Source of the DNA: Marinibaculum sp040216765
GTDB taxonomy: Bacteria; Pseudomonadota; Alphaproteobacteria; Ferrovibrionales; Ferrovibrionaceae
Direction of reading: 5' to 3'
Assembly: GCA_040216765.1 (NCBI GenBank)
Contig: JAVJON010000007.1
Location: 558,001-622,000, forward strand
DNA: 64,000 bases
The first letter of the stretch is position 1. Each line of letters opens with the position of its first letter. The notes under the pieces were generated by a model. That model was not told the DNA's origin and searched no databases. It saw nothing but the letters and a program-made list of their open reading frames with translations. This document shows positions 54,045 to 63,020 of the stretch, piece after piece. The position numbers and the translations under genes are program-made.

Positions 54045-54761
54045 GTGAAGATCCTTGACCTGGCGATTGCCGCCCTGGTTGTTGTCGCCATCGGGGCGCA
54101 GCCCGCGCTGGCGGACGACTGTCATCCCGAGATCGACCTGCAGCAGCCGCAATACACCCTGGGCTATGGCAGCCTGATGGAGGACCAATCGAAACGCCGC
54201 ACCGTCGCGAATGCCGGCCCGAACCTGCCGGTGCGCGTAACGGGCTATCGGCGCGGCTGGATCGACCCGGGTCGCGGGCCCGGCCCGCAGACCACCTATC
54301 TCGGCATCCGGCCGGAACAGGGGGCCAGCATGAACGCCGCGCTCTACCTGCTGCCGGACCGGCAGGAGATCGCCCATACCGATGCCCGGGAATATGTCTA
54401 TTGCCGTCATCTGGTGCCGCGGGACCGGGTGACGATGCTGGACGGCAAGCCGCTGCCGGACGGCCAGGTCTGGGTCTATGTGACGCCGGCGGCCAATCTT
54501 GGCGCCCCCTCGCCGGAAACGCCGATCGTCCAGTCCTATGTCGACATCTTCATCCATGGCTGCCTGGAGATGGAGGACCGCTACCAGCTCCCGGGCTTCG
54601 CCGCCGAATGCATCACCAGCACCCATGGCTGGTCGCCGCACTGGGTGAACGACCGGATCTATCCCCGGCGCCCGTTCATCTACCGGCCGGCCGCCAGCCG
54701 CATCGACAGGCTGCTGCAGGCGCATCTGCCCGCGATCTTCCCGCAGATCCGGATCGAGTGA
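54045..54761 (+). CDS. Exported gamma-glutamylcyclotransferase-like protein
   Basis: A 238-residue protein with signal peptide MKILDLAIAALVVVAIGAQPALA. The mature part contains YTLGYGSLMEDQSKRRT, the substrate-loop signature (YGSL) of the GGCT-like fold, then RVTGYRRGWIDPG and MNAALYLLP (a typical later strand). Cytosolic GGCTs release 5-oxoproline from gamma-glutamyl compounds; an exported relative is unusual and its substrate is unknown. GTG start with AAGGAGGGA 7 nt upstream, the best ribosome site in this region. Confidence 0.78.
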   Translation: MKILDLAIAALVVVAIGAQPALADDCHPEIDLQQPQYTLGYGSLMEDQSKRRTVANAGPNLPVRVTGYRRGWIDPGRGPGPQTTYLGIRPEQGASMNAALYLLPDRQEIAHTDAREYVYCRHLVPRDRVTMLDGKPLPDGQVWVYVTPAANLGAPSPETPIVQSYVDIFIHGCLEMEDRYQLPGFAAECITSTHGWSPHWVNDRIYPRRPFIYRPAASRIDRLLQAHLPAIFPQIRIE

Positions 54762-54860
54762 CCGGGTGCACCCGACGGCATTGTCCCGCTGTGCAAATCC
54801 TGTGACTCTTGTCACTGCGACAGATTTCGGCTGCCCCGGTCGCCAGCCAAGGAGAACGGC

Positions 54861-55421
54861 ATGCTCGATCCGAAACAGCGCGGCGTGATGCGCCACATGC
54901 TGCTGGCCCTCGCGGTCAGCATCGTCGTGCTGCTGGCCGCGATCCTCTGGCAACCGGCTTCGCTGACCCCGCTGGCGGTGCCGGCGCAGCGCCTGTTCTT
55001 TACCCTGCAATGGGACTCGCTGGTGCTGCTCTGCCTGGTGCTGGCCATCGGGAACCTGGCCCGCCACCGCTTCTTCACGCCGGCCGATATCGACGGCAGC
55101 GGGCTGTCGCAGGGCACGGACCGCGCGCATGTCCTGCAGGCGGTGCTGCAGAACACCCTGGAGCAGGCGGCGATCGCGTTCATGGCCCATCTGCTGTGGA
55201 CCGCGGTCATGCCGCGCGACTGGATGGCGGCGATCCCCGCCGCGGCGATCCTGTTCGCGATCGGGCGCGCGCTGTTCGCCTTCGGCTACCGGCGGGGCGC
55301 CCCCGCCCGGGACTTCGGCTTCGCCCTCACCTTCTACCCCACCGCCATCCTGACCCTGGTCGCCGTCGTCAGCCTGGTCCTGAACCTGCTGGGGCTCCCG
55401 GGGCCGGGCCAGAGCGTCTGA
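54861..55421 (+). CDS. MAPEG family membrane protein
   Basis: A 186-residue four-helix membrane protein. The MAPEG fingerprint is AHVLQAVLQNTLEQAAIAFMAHLLW (N and E of the glutathione-binding helix) and FAIGRALFAFGYRRGAPARDFGFALTFYPT. MAPEG proteins conjugate or reduce lipophilic substrates with glutathione at the membrane. It precedes the DUF899 and VOC genes, consistent with a detoxification neighbourhood. Confidence 0.87.
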   Translation: MLDPKQRGVMRHMLLALAVSIVVLLAAILWQPASLTPLAVPAQRLFFTLQWDSLVLLCLVLAIGNLARHRFFTPADIDGSGLSQGTDRAHVLQAVLQNTLEQAAIAFMAHLLWTAVMPRDWMAAIPAAAILFAIGRALFAFGYRRGAPARDFGFALTFYPTAILTLVAVVSLVLNLLGLPGPGQSV

Positions 55422-55473
55422 ACGACAGCATTGCGGTCCGAGACGGCTTTCCTCGCCCGGCATTCCGTCATGT

Positions 55474-55489
55474 ATGTTGATATCAACGT
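55474..55489. promoter_or_regulatory. Second copy of the GTTGATATCAAC palindrome
   Basis: ATGTTGATATCAACGT differs from the perfect 16-mer at 35501-35516 by one base, and the 12-bp core GTTGATATCAAC (55476-55487) is identical. It ends 20 nt before the DUF899 start codon, placing it over the promoter. The MarR protein encoded at 35.5 kb is the likely binder (inference). Confidence 0.7.
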
Positions 55490-55509
55490 TATTCCGGCAG
55501 GACAGGACC

Positions 55510-56217
55510 ATGACCCGACAGGACCCCCTTACCCCCGCAACGAAGTTCGCTGCGCGCAATACGGCAGGCTTCCCGAACGAGGATCCGGCCTATCGCCGGG
55601 CGCGCAACGAGCTGCTGGCGGAGGAGATCGAACTGCGGCGCCATATCGAGCGGGTTGCCGCGCAGCGGCGCGCCCTGCCGCCCGGCGGCGCGGTGTCGCA
55701 GGACTACCGCTTCGACGGCGAGGACGGCCCGGTCACCCTGGCCGGCCTGTTCGGCCGCCACCAGTCGCTGATCGTCTACAGCTACATGTTCGGGCCGCAG
55801 CGCCAGATGCCCTGCCCGATGTGCACCTCGCTGATGACCGCCTTGGAAGGCAAGGTTCGCGATATCGAGCAGCGCGTTGCGCTGGCGATGATCGCCCGCG
55901 CGCCGATCGACCGGCTCGCTGCCGCCAAGCGGGCGCGCGGGTGGACGCAATTGCCGATCTATTCCGACCGCGACGGCAGCTTCACCCGGGACTATGTCAG
56001 CGCGGAGGACGCGGATGTCCCCGCCCTGACCGTCTTCACCCGCCGGGACGGCACGATCCGCCACTTCTGGAGCGCCGAGATGGGCGGCGACACGGCCGAC
56101 CCGGGGCAGGATCCGCGCGGCGCGCCGGATATCGATCCGCTCTGGACGCTGCTCGACACCATTCCCGAGGGGCGCGGCACCGACTGGTACCCGAAACTCG
56201 AGTACGGCACGCCATAG
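55510..56217 (+). CDS. DUF899 family (thioredoxin-like) protein
   Basis: A 235-residue cytoplasmic protein. DUF899 features are the N-terminal RRARNELLAEEIELRRHIERVAAQRRALPPGGAVSQDYRFDG, LIVYSYMFGPQRQMPCPMCTSLMTALEG with a CPMC dithiol in thioredoxin position, and a C-terminal NxDPLWTLLDTIPEGRG-like tail. Function is unproven; family members are often linked to oxidative or chemical stress. AGGACAGGACC precedes the ATG, and a MarR-type palindrome overlaps the promoter. Confidence 0.9.
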   Translation: MTRQDPLTPATKFAARNTAGFPNEDPAYRRARNELLAEEIELRRHIERVAAQRRALPPGGAVSQDYRFDGEDGPVTLAGLFGRHQSLIVYSYMFGPQRQMPCPMCTSLMTALEGKVRDIEQRVALAMIARAPIDRLAAAKRARGWTQLPIYSDRDGSFTRDYVSAEDADVPALTVFTRRDGTIRHFWSAEMGGDTADPGQDPRGAPDIDPLWTLLDTIPEGRGTDWYPKLEYGTP

Positions 56218-56241
56218 CACCCCTTCCCCGCCAGGGAGGAT

Positions 56242-56658
56242 TCAGGCGAGCAGCAGCGGGTGCACATGCTCCGCCTCCAGCCCGCCGCTGCCATAGGGCC
56301 GGGTGATGATCTCCAGCAGATGGCCGTTCGGGTCCTCGAAATAGAGGCCCCGCCCGTCGTCCCAGCGGTTGATCTGCCCGGCCTTGTTCTGCGAGGGGTC
56401 CGCCCACCAGGTCAGGCCGCGTTCGCGCAGGCGCCCGGAGATCGTGTCGAACTCCGCCTCGCTGACCAGGAACGCGAAATGCCGGGAGGCGATCGGCTGG
56501 TCCGTGCCGATCAGGTCGAGGGAGGTATCGCCCACCTGCACGACCGCGAACGGCCCCAGGACCTTGTGTGGCGCCAGGCCGAGGATCTCCGTGACGAAAC
56601 GGGCCGTGGCATCGCGGTCGGCCGCGTGGATGATCGTATGGTTGAGGGTGACGGCCAT
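56242..56658 (-). CDS. Single-domain VOC family protein
   Basis: A 138-residue VOC protein. LNHTIIHAADRDATARFVTEILGLAP starts the first module with a potential metal His, ASRHFAFLVSEAEFDTISGRLRERGLTWWADP is the middle, and GRGLYFEDPNGHLLEIITRPYG ends with the metal-binding Glu. A dimer would form two metal sites. The substrate is unknown. It is convergent with the DUF899 gene (24 nt gap). Confidence 0.87.
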   Translation of the reverse strand: MAVTLNHTIIHAADRDATARFVTEILGLAPHKVLGPFAVVQVGDTSLDLIGTDQPIASRHFAFLVSEAEFDTISGRLRERGLTWWADPSQNKAGQINRWDDGRGLYFEDPNGHLLEIITRPYGSGGLEAEHVHPLLLA

Positions 56659-56857
56659 GATGCTGCTCCCTTGCTTCGCCGCCGCCCGAGCCCCGGGCGG
56701 TACCTCTCCCTGACCAGATGGGCGCCGCCCGGGCCGCCTTCCAGGGCATCGCGCCCCTGCAGACGGTTGCATCGCGGCCGCGCCCGGGCTCAGATCCCGG
56801 CCGGTTGGCCGGTCCCCGATCGACATGGGCCCGGCAATGCAACAAGGGACAGACACC

Positions 56858-57577
56858 ATGGAGATGCAGCGCAGCGACCTCGGCGAGCGGACGGATATCG
56901 GGGCCGTGCAGGCCCTGCTGCCGCTCGACGGCCTGCATGTCGTCGATATCGGGTGCGGCCCGGGGACCCTGTCCCGGGCCCTGTGCGAACTGGGCGCCAC
57001 CGTGCTGGGCGTGGAGCCCGACCCGGTCCAGGCGGACAGGAACCGAGCGGCCGCGCCGGCGCCGGGCCTGTCGTTCGTCGAGGCGGGTGCGGAGCGCCTG
57101 CCGCTGGACAGCGGGTCGATGGACGGCGCGTTCTTCTTCCGCTCGCTGCACCATGTGCCGACGGCGCTGATGGCCGATGCCCTGGCCGAGGCCGCGCGGG
57201 TGCTGAAGCCGGGGGCCGGTTTCCTCTGCATCGTGGAGCCGGCGATGACCGGCTCGCACTTCCGGGTCATGCGGCCGTTCCACGACGAGACCCGGGTGCG
57301 GACCGCCGCCCAGGCGGCCCTGGCCGGCACCGCCGACGGGCTGTTCCGCGAGGCGGCGCGCTACCGCTACCTGCAGCAGCCGCGGCATGCGAGTTTCGAG
57401 GCGATGGTGGCGCGGGTCACCGGGCAGACCTTCAACGACATCCGGCGCGAGGCCGTGGAGACCGACGAGGTCCGGTCGCTGTTCGAAACCGGGCGCACCG
57501 CGGAAGGCGATTATGTCTTCGACCAGCCCATGCTGCTGGACCTCTACAGGGACCCCGTCCTGCCCTCCGCGGGGTGA
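56858..57577 (+). CDS. SAM-dependent class I methyltransferase
   Basis: A 239-residue methyltransferase. Motif I is VVDIGCGPGTLSRAL, an acidic motif II follows in LGVEPDP, and the later GAFFFRSLHHVP and AARVLKPGAGFLCIVEP match the Methyltransf_11 group. The acceptor is unknown. The ATG at 56858 (MEMQRSDLGERTD) is preferred because AAGGGA sits 8 nt upstream; ATGs at 56825 and 56837 are in frame. Its 3' end overlaps the convergent ABC ATPase gene by 34 nt. Confidence 0.85.
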   Translation: MEMQRSDLGERTDIGAVQALLPLDGLHVVDIGCGPGTLSRALCELGATVLGVEPDPVQADRNRAAAPAPGLSFVEAGAERLPLDSGSMDGAFFFRSLHHVPTALMADALAEAARVLKPGAGFLCIVEPAMTGSHFRVMRPFHDETRVRTAAQAALAGTADGLFREAARYRYLQQPRHASFEAMVARVTGQTFNDIRREAVETDEVRSLFETGRTAEGDYVFDQPMLLDLYRDPVLPSAG

Positions 57578-58530
57578 AGATGGCAGGCGACGGCCCGGCC
57601 GCCGGCCTCCACCAGGACGGGCCGCTCCGCGGCGCAGGGCGCGAAGGCCCTGGGGCAGCGCGGGTGGAAGGCGCAGCCCGGTGGCGGATCGGTCGGGTCC
57701 GGCGCGATCCCGGAAAAGGCGATGTCGGGCAGCCCGCAGGCGGGATCCGGCGTCATCACGGCGGACAGCAGCGCCTGGGTATAGGGATGCCGGGGCTGCC
57801 GGAACAGCCGGGCGGTGTCGTCCGCCTCCACCACCCGGCCGAGATACATCACCGCCGTCCGCTGCGCCATGATCTCGACCAGCGCCATGTCGTGGCTGAT
57901 CAGGATGAAGGCCGTCCCGGTCTTTTCCCAAAGGTCCAGGATCAGGTTGAGGATATGCGCCTGGACCGAGACGTCGAGCGCCGAGGTCGGCTCGTCGCAG
58001 ACGATCGCCTCCGGCCCGATGGCCAATGCGCGGGCGATGGCGACCCGCTGGCACTGCCCGCCCGACAGCTGGTTCGGATAGGCATGCAGGAAACGCTGCG
58101 GCAGGTCGACCAGGTCGAGCACTTCCCGCACCCGCTCCGCCCGTTCTGCCCGGGTGCCGATGCGGTGGGCGTCGAGCGCCAGCCGGACGATCTGCGCCAC
58201 CGTCTTCTTCGGGTTGAGGGAGGAGACCGGATCCTGGAACACCGGTTGCACACGGGCGGCATAGGCGCGCCGGTCCAGCACGCCGAGCGGGGTGCCGTCG
58301 ACCAGGATCTCTCCCGCGCTGGGCCGGGCCAGCCCCAGCAGCATCCGCGCCAGGGTGGTCTTGCCGCAACCGGATTCGCCGACGATCGCGGTGATGCTGC
58401 CGCGCGCGATCCGCATCGACACGTCGTTGACGGCATGCAGTTCGGCAGGCGGCGCGAACAGTCCGCGGCGCAGCCGAAATGTCTTGCTGACATGGCGCAG
58501 CTCGATCAGCGGCATGTCGGGATCGGTCAT
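57544..58530 (-). CDS. Peptide/nickel-type ABC transporter ATP-binding protein (OppF/DppF family)
   Basis: A 328-residue ATPase. It starts IELRHVSKTFRLRRG; Walker A is GESGCGKTTL, the signature LSGGQCQRVAIARALA, and Walker B AIVCDEPTSALDVSVQA. The C-terminal oligopeptide-transporter extension PPPGCAFHPRCPRAFAPCAAERP has the cysteine set that may bind an Fe-S cluster in this family. It is the last gene of the five-gene operon and overlaps the OppD-like gene by 4 nt. Confidence 0.94.
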   Translation of the reverse strand: MTDPDMPLIELRHVSKTFRLRRGLFAPPAELHAVNDVSMRIARGSITAIVGESGCGKTTLARMLLGLARPSAGEILVDGTPLGVLDRRAYAARVQPVFQDPVSSLNPKKTVAQIVRLALDAHRIGTRAERAERVREVLDLVDLPQRFLHAYPNQLSGGQCQRVAIARALAIGPEAIVCDEPTSALDVSVQAHILNLILDLWEKTGTAFILISHDMALVEIMAQRTAVMYLGRVVEADDTARLFRQPRHPYTQALLSAVMTPDPACGLPDIAFSGIAPDPTDPPPGCAFHPRCPRAFAPCAAERPVLVEAGGRAVACHLHPAEGRTGSL

Positions 58531-59537
58531 GACCCCGCCCCCGGAACCGCACCCGGAACCGCACCCGCCTCCAGGACGCAGCGCCAGGCCTGGCCAGCCG
58601 CCCGGTAGACCGGCGGTGCCGCCGTGCGGCAGTGATCCGTCGCATGGCCGCAGCGGTTGGCGAAGCGGCAGCCCTGCAGCCCCTCCTGCATCATCGGGAC
58701 CGACCCGTCGATGGTGCCCAGGCGGCCGTTCGCCAGCGGTCGGCCCGGCACCGGCACGCAATCGATCAGGCCCCGGGTATAGGGATGACGCGGACGCTCG
58801 AACACAGAGCGGCGGCCGCCGGTCTCCACGATCTGGCCGGCATACATCACCGATACCCGGTCGGCCATGCGCGACACGATGCCCAGGTCGTGGGTCACCA
58901 GGATCAGGCCGAGATCCATGTCCGCCTGGAGCTCGGCCAGCAGGCGCAGGGTCTGGGCCTGGACGGTGACGTCCAGCGCCGTGGTCGGCTCGTCGGCGAC
59001 GACCAGCGCGGGCTCGCAGATCAGCGCCATGGCGATCATCAGGCGTTGCCGCAGGCCGCCCGACAGTTCGTGCGGATACTGCGTCAGCCGCCGCTCCGCC
59101 GCCGGCACCTGCAGCCGGTCCAGCAGGTACAGCGCCTTGTCGCGGGCCGCCTGGCGATCGCCCTTGCGGTGGCGCAGGAAACCCTCGAACAGCTGCTCGC
59201 CCAGGGTCACCACCGGGTTGAAGGCGGTCATCGGGTCCTGGAAGATCATCGCGATCCGGTTCCCCGCGAGCGCCGCGAAGCGCCGGTCGTCCAGCGCCGC
59301 CAGGTCGGCGCCCTCGAACCGCATGCGCGCCGCGCTCCAGCTGGCGATCCGCGGCAGCAGCCGCAGCAGCGAGAGCGCCGCCATGGACTTGCCGCAGCCG
59401 CTTTCGCCCACCAGGCAGAGGGTCTCTCCCCTGGCGAGCTGCAGGTCGACATCGTTGACCACGTGCAGCACGCCGCCGGGCAGCCGCAGCCGGACGTTCA
59501 GCCCGGCGACATCCAGCAACAGCCCGCCGGCGGTCAT
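58527..59537 (-). CDS. Peptide/nickel-type ABC transporter ATP-binding protein (OppD/DppD family)
   Basis: A 336-residue ATPase. Walker A is GESGCGKSMAAL, the signature LSGGLRQRLMIAMAL, Walker B ALVVADEPTTALDVTVQA, and the cysteine extension QGCRFANRCGHATDHCRTA. The C-terminus ends in a short tandem repeat (AVPGAVPGAGS) from a 12-bp DNA duplication near 58546-58569. It overlaps both neighbours by 4 nt. Confidence 0.94.
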   Translation of the reverse strand: MTAGGLLLDVAGLNVRLRLPGGVLHVVNDVDLQLARGETLCLVGESGCGKSMAALSLLRLLPRIASWSAARMRFEGADLAALDDRRFAALAGNRIAMIFQDPMTAFNPVVTLGEQLFEGFLRHRKGDRQAARDKALYLLDRLQVPAAERRLTQYPHELSGGLRQRLMIAMALICEPALVVADEPTTALDVTVQAQTLRLLAELQADMDLGLILVTHDLGIVSRMADRVSVMYAGQIVETGGRRSVFERPRHPYTRGLIDCVPVPGRPLANGRLGTIDGSVPMMQEGLQGCRFANRCGHATDHCRTAAPPVYRAAGQAWRCVLEAGAVPGAVPGAGS

Positions 59538-60463
59538 TCCTTGCCCTCCGTCGCGGTCACGTCGCGCAGGCCGTCGCCCAGCAGGCTGATCGCCAGCACC
59601 AGCAGGAAGATGGCGATGCCCGGGATCACGATCAGCGAGGGCTTGAAGAACAGGAACTGCCGCCCCTCGGCGATCAACAGGCCCCAGGACGGCGTCGGCG
59701 GCTGGACGCCGAGCCCGAGGAAGCTCAGCGAGGCCTCGACGATGATCGCCAGCGCCATCTCCAGGCTCATCAGGACAATGATCTGGCTGGTCAGGTTGGG
59801 CAGGACCTCCGACAGCAGGATCCGGCTGTTCGAGGCACCGGTCGCGACGGCCGCCTGGACATAGTCCTGCACCCGGATCTGCTGGGTGACCGCCCGGCAG
59901 ACGATCGCGTAGCGGTCCCAGAACAGGAAGGCCAGGACCAGCACCAGCGCCAGGATCGAGCCGCCGGTGACCGAGACCAGCGCAAGCGCCACCATCAGCC
60001 CGGGCAAGGCCAGCTTCACGTTGACCAGGTACATCACGACCGCGTCGACCCGGCCGCCGAAATAGCCGCCCAGGATGCCGATGGCGGAGCCCACGATGGC
60101 GGAGATCAGGGCGGCGAAGAAGCCGATCACCACCGAGACGCGGGCGCCGTACAGGATGCGGGAGAAGAAGTCCCGCCCGTAGATGTCGGTGCCGAACAGA
60201 TGGTCCCAGCCACCCTTCGGGTCCCAGACCGGCGGCCGCAGCTTGGCAAGCAGATCCTGCTGGATCGGGTCATGCGGCGCGATCCAGGGCGCCAGGAGCG
60301 CGGCCAGCACGATCAGCAGGGTCACCGCGCCGCCGATCTGCAGGCCGGGATGCCGCTTCGCGCGATGCAGGATCAGCTGGTTCGGGGTCAGCGCCGCCGG
60401 CTCCGGCGACGCCTCTCCGCGTCCGGGCCGGGTCCCGGCCGCGGGGTCGGCGATCCGGGTCAT
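59534..60463 (-). CDS. Peptide/nickel-type ABC transporter permease (DppC/OppC family)
   Basis: A 309-residue permease. The cytoplasmic N-terminus (~40 residues, Pro/Glu-rich) precedes GLQIGGAVTLLIVLAALLAPWIAPHDP. The DppC hallmarks HLFGTDIYGRDFFSRILYGARVSVVIGF and the EAA loop QAAVATGASNSRILLSEVLPNL are present, as is the final SLSFLGLGVQPPTPSWGLLI. It overlaps dppB- and dppD-type genes by 4 nt each. Confidence 0.94.
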   Translation of the reverse strand: MTRIADPAAGTRPGRGEASPEPAALTPNQLILHRAKRHPGLQIGGAVTLLIVLAALLAPWIAPHDPIQQDLLAKLRPPVWDPKGGWDHLFGTDIYGRDFFSRILYGARVSVVIGFFAALISAIVGSAIGILGGYFGGRVDAVVMYLVNVKLALPGLMVALALVSVTGGSILALVLVLAFLFWDRYAIVCRAVTQQIRVQDYVQAAVATGASNSRILLSEVLPNLTSQIIVLMSLEMALAIIVEASLSFLGLGVQPPTPSWGLLIAEGRQFLFFKPSLIVIPGIAIFLLVLAISLLGDGLRDVTATEGKE

Positions 60464-61377
60464 CCCGGGCGCAGGCGCGGGTCGACCCGCGCGTTGATCA
60501 GGTCCGCCACCAGGGTCAGCAGGATATAGGCCAGCGAGACCAGGACCATCACGGACTGCACGACCGGAAAGTCCTGCCGCAGGATCGAGGTATAGGCCAG
60601 ATAGCCGATCCCGTTCAGGGCGAAGACGGATTCCACGATCACCGAACCGCCCAGCAGGAAGCCGAAGGTGACCGCCGCGAGCGACACGATCGGCAGGATG
60701 GCATTGGGAAGCGCATGGCGGAACAGGATCCGGCGGCGCGACAGCCCCTTGCTGCGGGCTGCCCGGATATAGTTCGAGCCCAGTGCATCCAGCATGCCGC
60801 TGCGGGTCAGGCGGGTGAACTGCGGCATCACCGACAGGCCGAGGGTGACGATCGGCATGACGAAATGCAGCGGCGTCGCCGAGCCGGAGATCGGCAGCCA
60901 GTGCAGCCAGACCCCGAAGATCACGATCATGATCAGCCCGAACCAGAAGTTCGGGATCGCCTGCCCGAACACGGCGAGGGTCAGGGCGAAACGGTCCACA
61001 TAGGAATTCGGCCGGCCCGCCGCCACCACACCGAGCGGGATGCCGATGCCGAGCGCCAGCAGCAGGGCGCCGACGGCCAGCACCACGGTCACCCAGATGC
61101 GCTCGGCGATCAGCACCGCGACGGACTCGTTGGTGAACAGGGAGCGGCCCAGATCCCCGCGCAGCAGGCCGCCGAGCCAATCGAAATACTGCAGGACGAC
61201 CGGCTTATCGAGGCCGTAGAGGGCTGCGGTGCGGGCGATGTCCGCCGGGGTCGCATTGTCGCCGGCAAGCTCCCGCGCCAGGTCGCCGGACAGGCGCAGC
61301 AGCGCGAAGCCGATGATCGAGACGGTGATCGCCACCAGGACGGAGACGCAGAGGCGTTGGAGCAGGAAGCGCGACAT
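60460..61377 (-). CDS. Peptide/nickel-type ABC transporter permease (DppB/OppB family)
   Basis: A 305-residue permease. LLQRLCVSVLVAITVSIIGFALLRL, GLDKPVVLQYFDWLGGLLRGDLGRS and the EAA loop RAARSKGLSRRRILFRHALPNAILPIV are characteristic. Six membrane segments are visible. The ATG at 61377 is used; a GTG one codon upstream is equally possible. It is preceded by a very stable hairpin separating it from the binding-protein gene. Confidence 0.93.
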   Translation of the reverse strand: MSRFLLQRLCVSVLVAITVSIIGFALLRLSGDLARELAGDNATPADIARTAALYGLDKPVVLQYFDWLGGLLRGDLGRSLFTNESVAVLIAERIWVTVVLAVGALLLALGIGIPLGVVAAGRPNSYVDRFALTLAVFGQAIPNFWFGLIMIVIFGVWLHWLPISGSATPLHFVMPIVTLGLSVMPQFTRLTRSGMLDALGSNYIRAARSKGLSRRRILFRHALPNAILPIVSLAAVTFGFLLGGSVIVESVFALNGIGYLAYTSILRQDFPVVQSVMVLVSLAYILLTLVADLINARVDPRLRPG

Positions 61378-61420
61378 CACCGGACACGGGGCTGCGACGG
61401 GGAAACGGGAAACGGCATGG

Positions 61421-61458
61421 CGCCGGGGCGGCCGCCCGGTCCGGCGGCCGCCCCGGCG
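61421..61458 (-). terminator. Strong intercistronic hairpin after the peptide-binding-protein gene
   Basis: Perfect 16-bp arms: CGCCGGGGCGGCCGCC (61421-61436) with GGCGGCCGCCCCGGCG (61443-61458), and a 6-nt loop CGGTCC. On the minus strand it begins 8 nt after the stop of the binding-protein gene. No T-run follows, so a partial terminator or mRNA-protecting stem is more likely than full termination. Confidence 0.7.
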
Positions 61459-61465
61459 ACTGGCG

Positions 61466-63007
61466 TCACTTCTTCCAGTTCAGATCGCCCAGGTGGAAGG
61501 CATAGGGCGTGTTGCGGCCGTCGGTGATCGCGATCTCCGCCTTGTGCGCCACCGGGATCGGGATCCCGGCGAGCGGGATGACATAGCTCTTGCGCACCGC
61601 GGTATCGAGCAGTTCGCGGACGATCGCCTCGCGCGCCTTCGGGTCGGTTTCCGTCTGCGCCTGGGCGGCCAGCTCGATCAGCCGCGGGTCGTGGTAGTAG
61701 TCGCGGGTATCGCCGGAGAAGAACAGCCCCATCGACGGCCCGACATCGGGGCCGACGCCGGCATTCCAGGCGCCGACGAAGACACCCAGCTGCCCGTCCG
61801 CCTGCAGCTTGCGGAAGGTGGCGAAGGTCATCGGCTGGACACTGGCCCGGATGCCGACCTGGTTCAGGAAGCCCGCGACGATCTCGCCATAGTCCCGGGT
61901 GCTGCCGAAGGTATGCACGGTGATGTCGAAGCCGTCGGCATAGCCGGCCTCGGCCAGCAGCTGCTTCGCATGCTCCGGGTCGAAGGGCGGCAGCGGTTCG
62001 CTATAGGCGCAACCGGCCTGGAAGTCCCAGCAGAGCGCTTCCGGCGAGCGCTTCTCCGGCTCCCCGCCGGTGCGGGCACCGCGCAGCGCCTGGCGGTCCA
62101 CGGCCTCCATGATCGCGCGGCGGAGGCGCTCGTCCTTCAGCGCCTCGTTGCCGCTTTTTCCCAGCGCGTCCAGCGCCAGGTACATGAAGGACACGCTCTG
62201 CAGCACCGTCATGTCGAAGCGCGGATCGGCGGACAGCGCGACCGCCTCCTCGAACGAGGTGTTGCGCAGCAGGTCCACATCGTCGGCCAGCAGCGCGGCG
62301 GTGCGTGCGCCGGCATCCGGGATCGAGACGATCCGGACAGCCCCGATATTGCTCGCCGGCTTCGACGTGCCGCCATGCCGGTAGTCCGGGTTCTTCGCCA
62401 GCTCGATACCGGCATTGGTGTCGATGCCGACCACCTTGTACATGCCGGTGCCGACGACGTTGTCGCGGAACGCCATCTTGTCGGCGAGCTTGCCGTGGAC
62501 ATGCTCCGGCAGGATCTGCGTGCCATAGGCAAGGCGCATCATGTCGTGCGGCGTCGGCTGGGCGGCGACGATCTCCACCGTGTGGTCGTCGATCTTCCGG
62601 GCCTCCTTGATCCACTTCCAGTTCGCCTTGAAGCGGATCTTGGTGTCCGGGTCGGTCAGCCAGCCGATCGTATAGACCACGTCACCGGCATCGAACGGCT
62701 CGCCGTCATGCCATTTCACGTCCTCGCGCAGCTTGAAGCGCAGGGTGACCGGGTCGACCCGCTCCCAGCTCGCGGCCAGCAACGGCTCGTACTGCTGCGT
62801 GGCCTCGTTGTAGGCGATCAGGCCGTCGAACACCGCCTCGGAGATCATCTCGATCTCCGGCTTGGAATCCTGGTACCAGTCCACGGTCGAGATCGGGAAT
62901 TCGAAGGCCATGCGCAGCTTGTCCTGCGCGGGTTGCGCCATGGCACCATGCGTGCCCAGGGCGAAGGCCGCGGCAGCGGCCAGCATCGTCAGTCGGTTTT
63001 TCACCAT
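61466..63007 (-). CDS. Peptide-type ABC transporter substrate-binding protein (SBP_bac_5)
   Basis: A 513-residue periplasmic binding protein. A signal peptide (MVKNRLTMLAAAAAFALGTHGAMA) precedes LRMAFEFPISTVDWYQDSK. The family blocks are PLLAASWERVDPVTLRFKLREDVKWHDGEPFDAGDVVYTI and ALKDERLRRAIMEAVDRQAL. Family ligands include peptides, nickel complexes, opines and sugars, and the sequence does not decide. It is the first gene of the importer, 14 nt after the MarR-type gene on the same strand, so the regulator and importer may share a transcript. Confidence 0.93.
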   Translation of the reverse strand: MVKNRLTMLAAAAAFALGTHGAMAQPAQDKLRMAFEFPISTVDWYQDSKPEIEMISEAVFDGLIAYNEATQQYEPLLAASWERVDPVTLRFKLREDVKWHDGEPFDAGDVVYTIGWLTDPDTKIRFKANWKWIKEARKIDDHTVEIVAAQPTPHDMMRLAYGTQILPEHVHGKLADKMAFRDNVVGTGMYKVVGIDTNAGIELAKNPDYRHGGTSKPASNIGAVRIVSIPDAGARTAALLADDVDLLRNTSFEEAVALSADPRFDMTVLQSVSFMYLALDALGKSGNEALKDERLRRAIMEAVDRQALRGARTGGEPEKRSPEALCWDFQAGCAYSEPLPPFDPEHAKQLLAEAGYADGFDITVHTFGSTRDYGEIVAGFLNQVGIRASVQPMTFATFRKLQADGQLGVFVGAWNAGVGPDVGPSMGLFFSGDTRDYYHDPRLIELAAQAQTETDPKAREAIVRELLDTAVRKSYVIPLAGIPIPVAHKAEIAITDGRNTPYAFHLGDLNWKK

Positions 63008-63020
63008 GTCCTCCCCATCG

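Noticed and set aside
54802..54815. GTGAC-TCTT-GTCAC inverted repeat upstream of the MAPEG gene as an operator
   Set aside because: Only 5-bp arms, no second copy elsewhere and no regulator nearby, so chance occurrence cannot be excluded.
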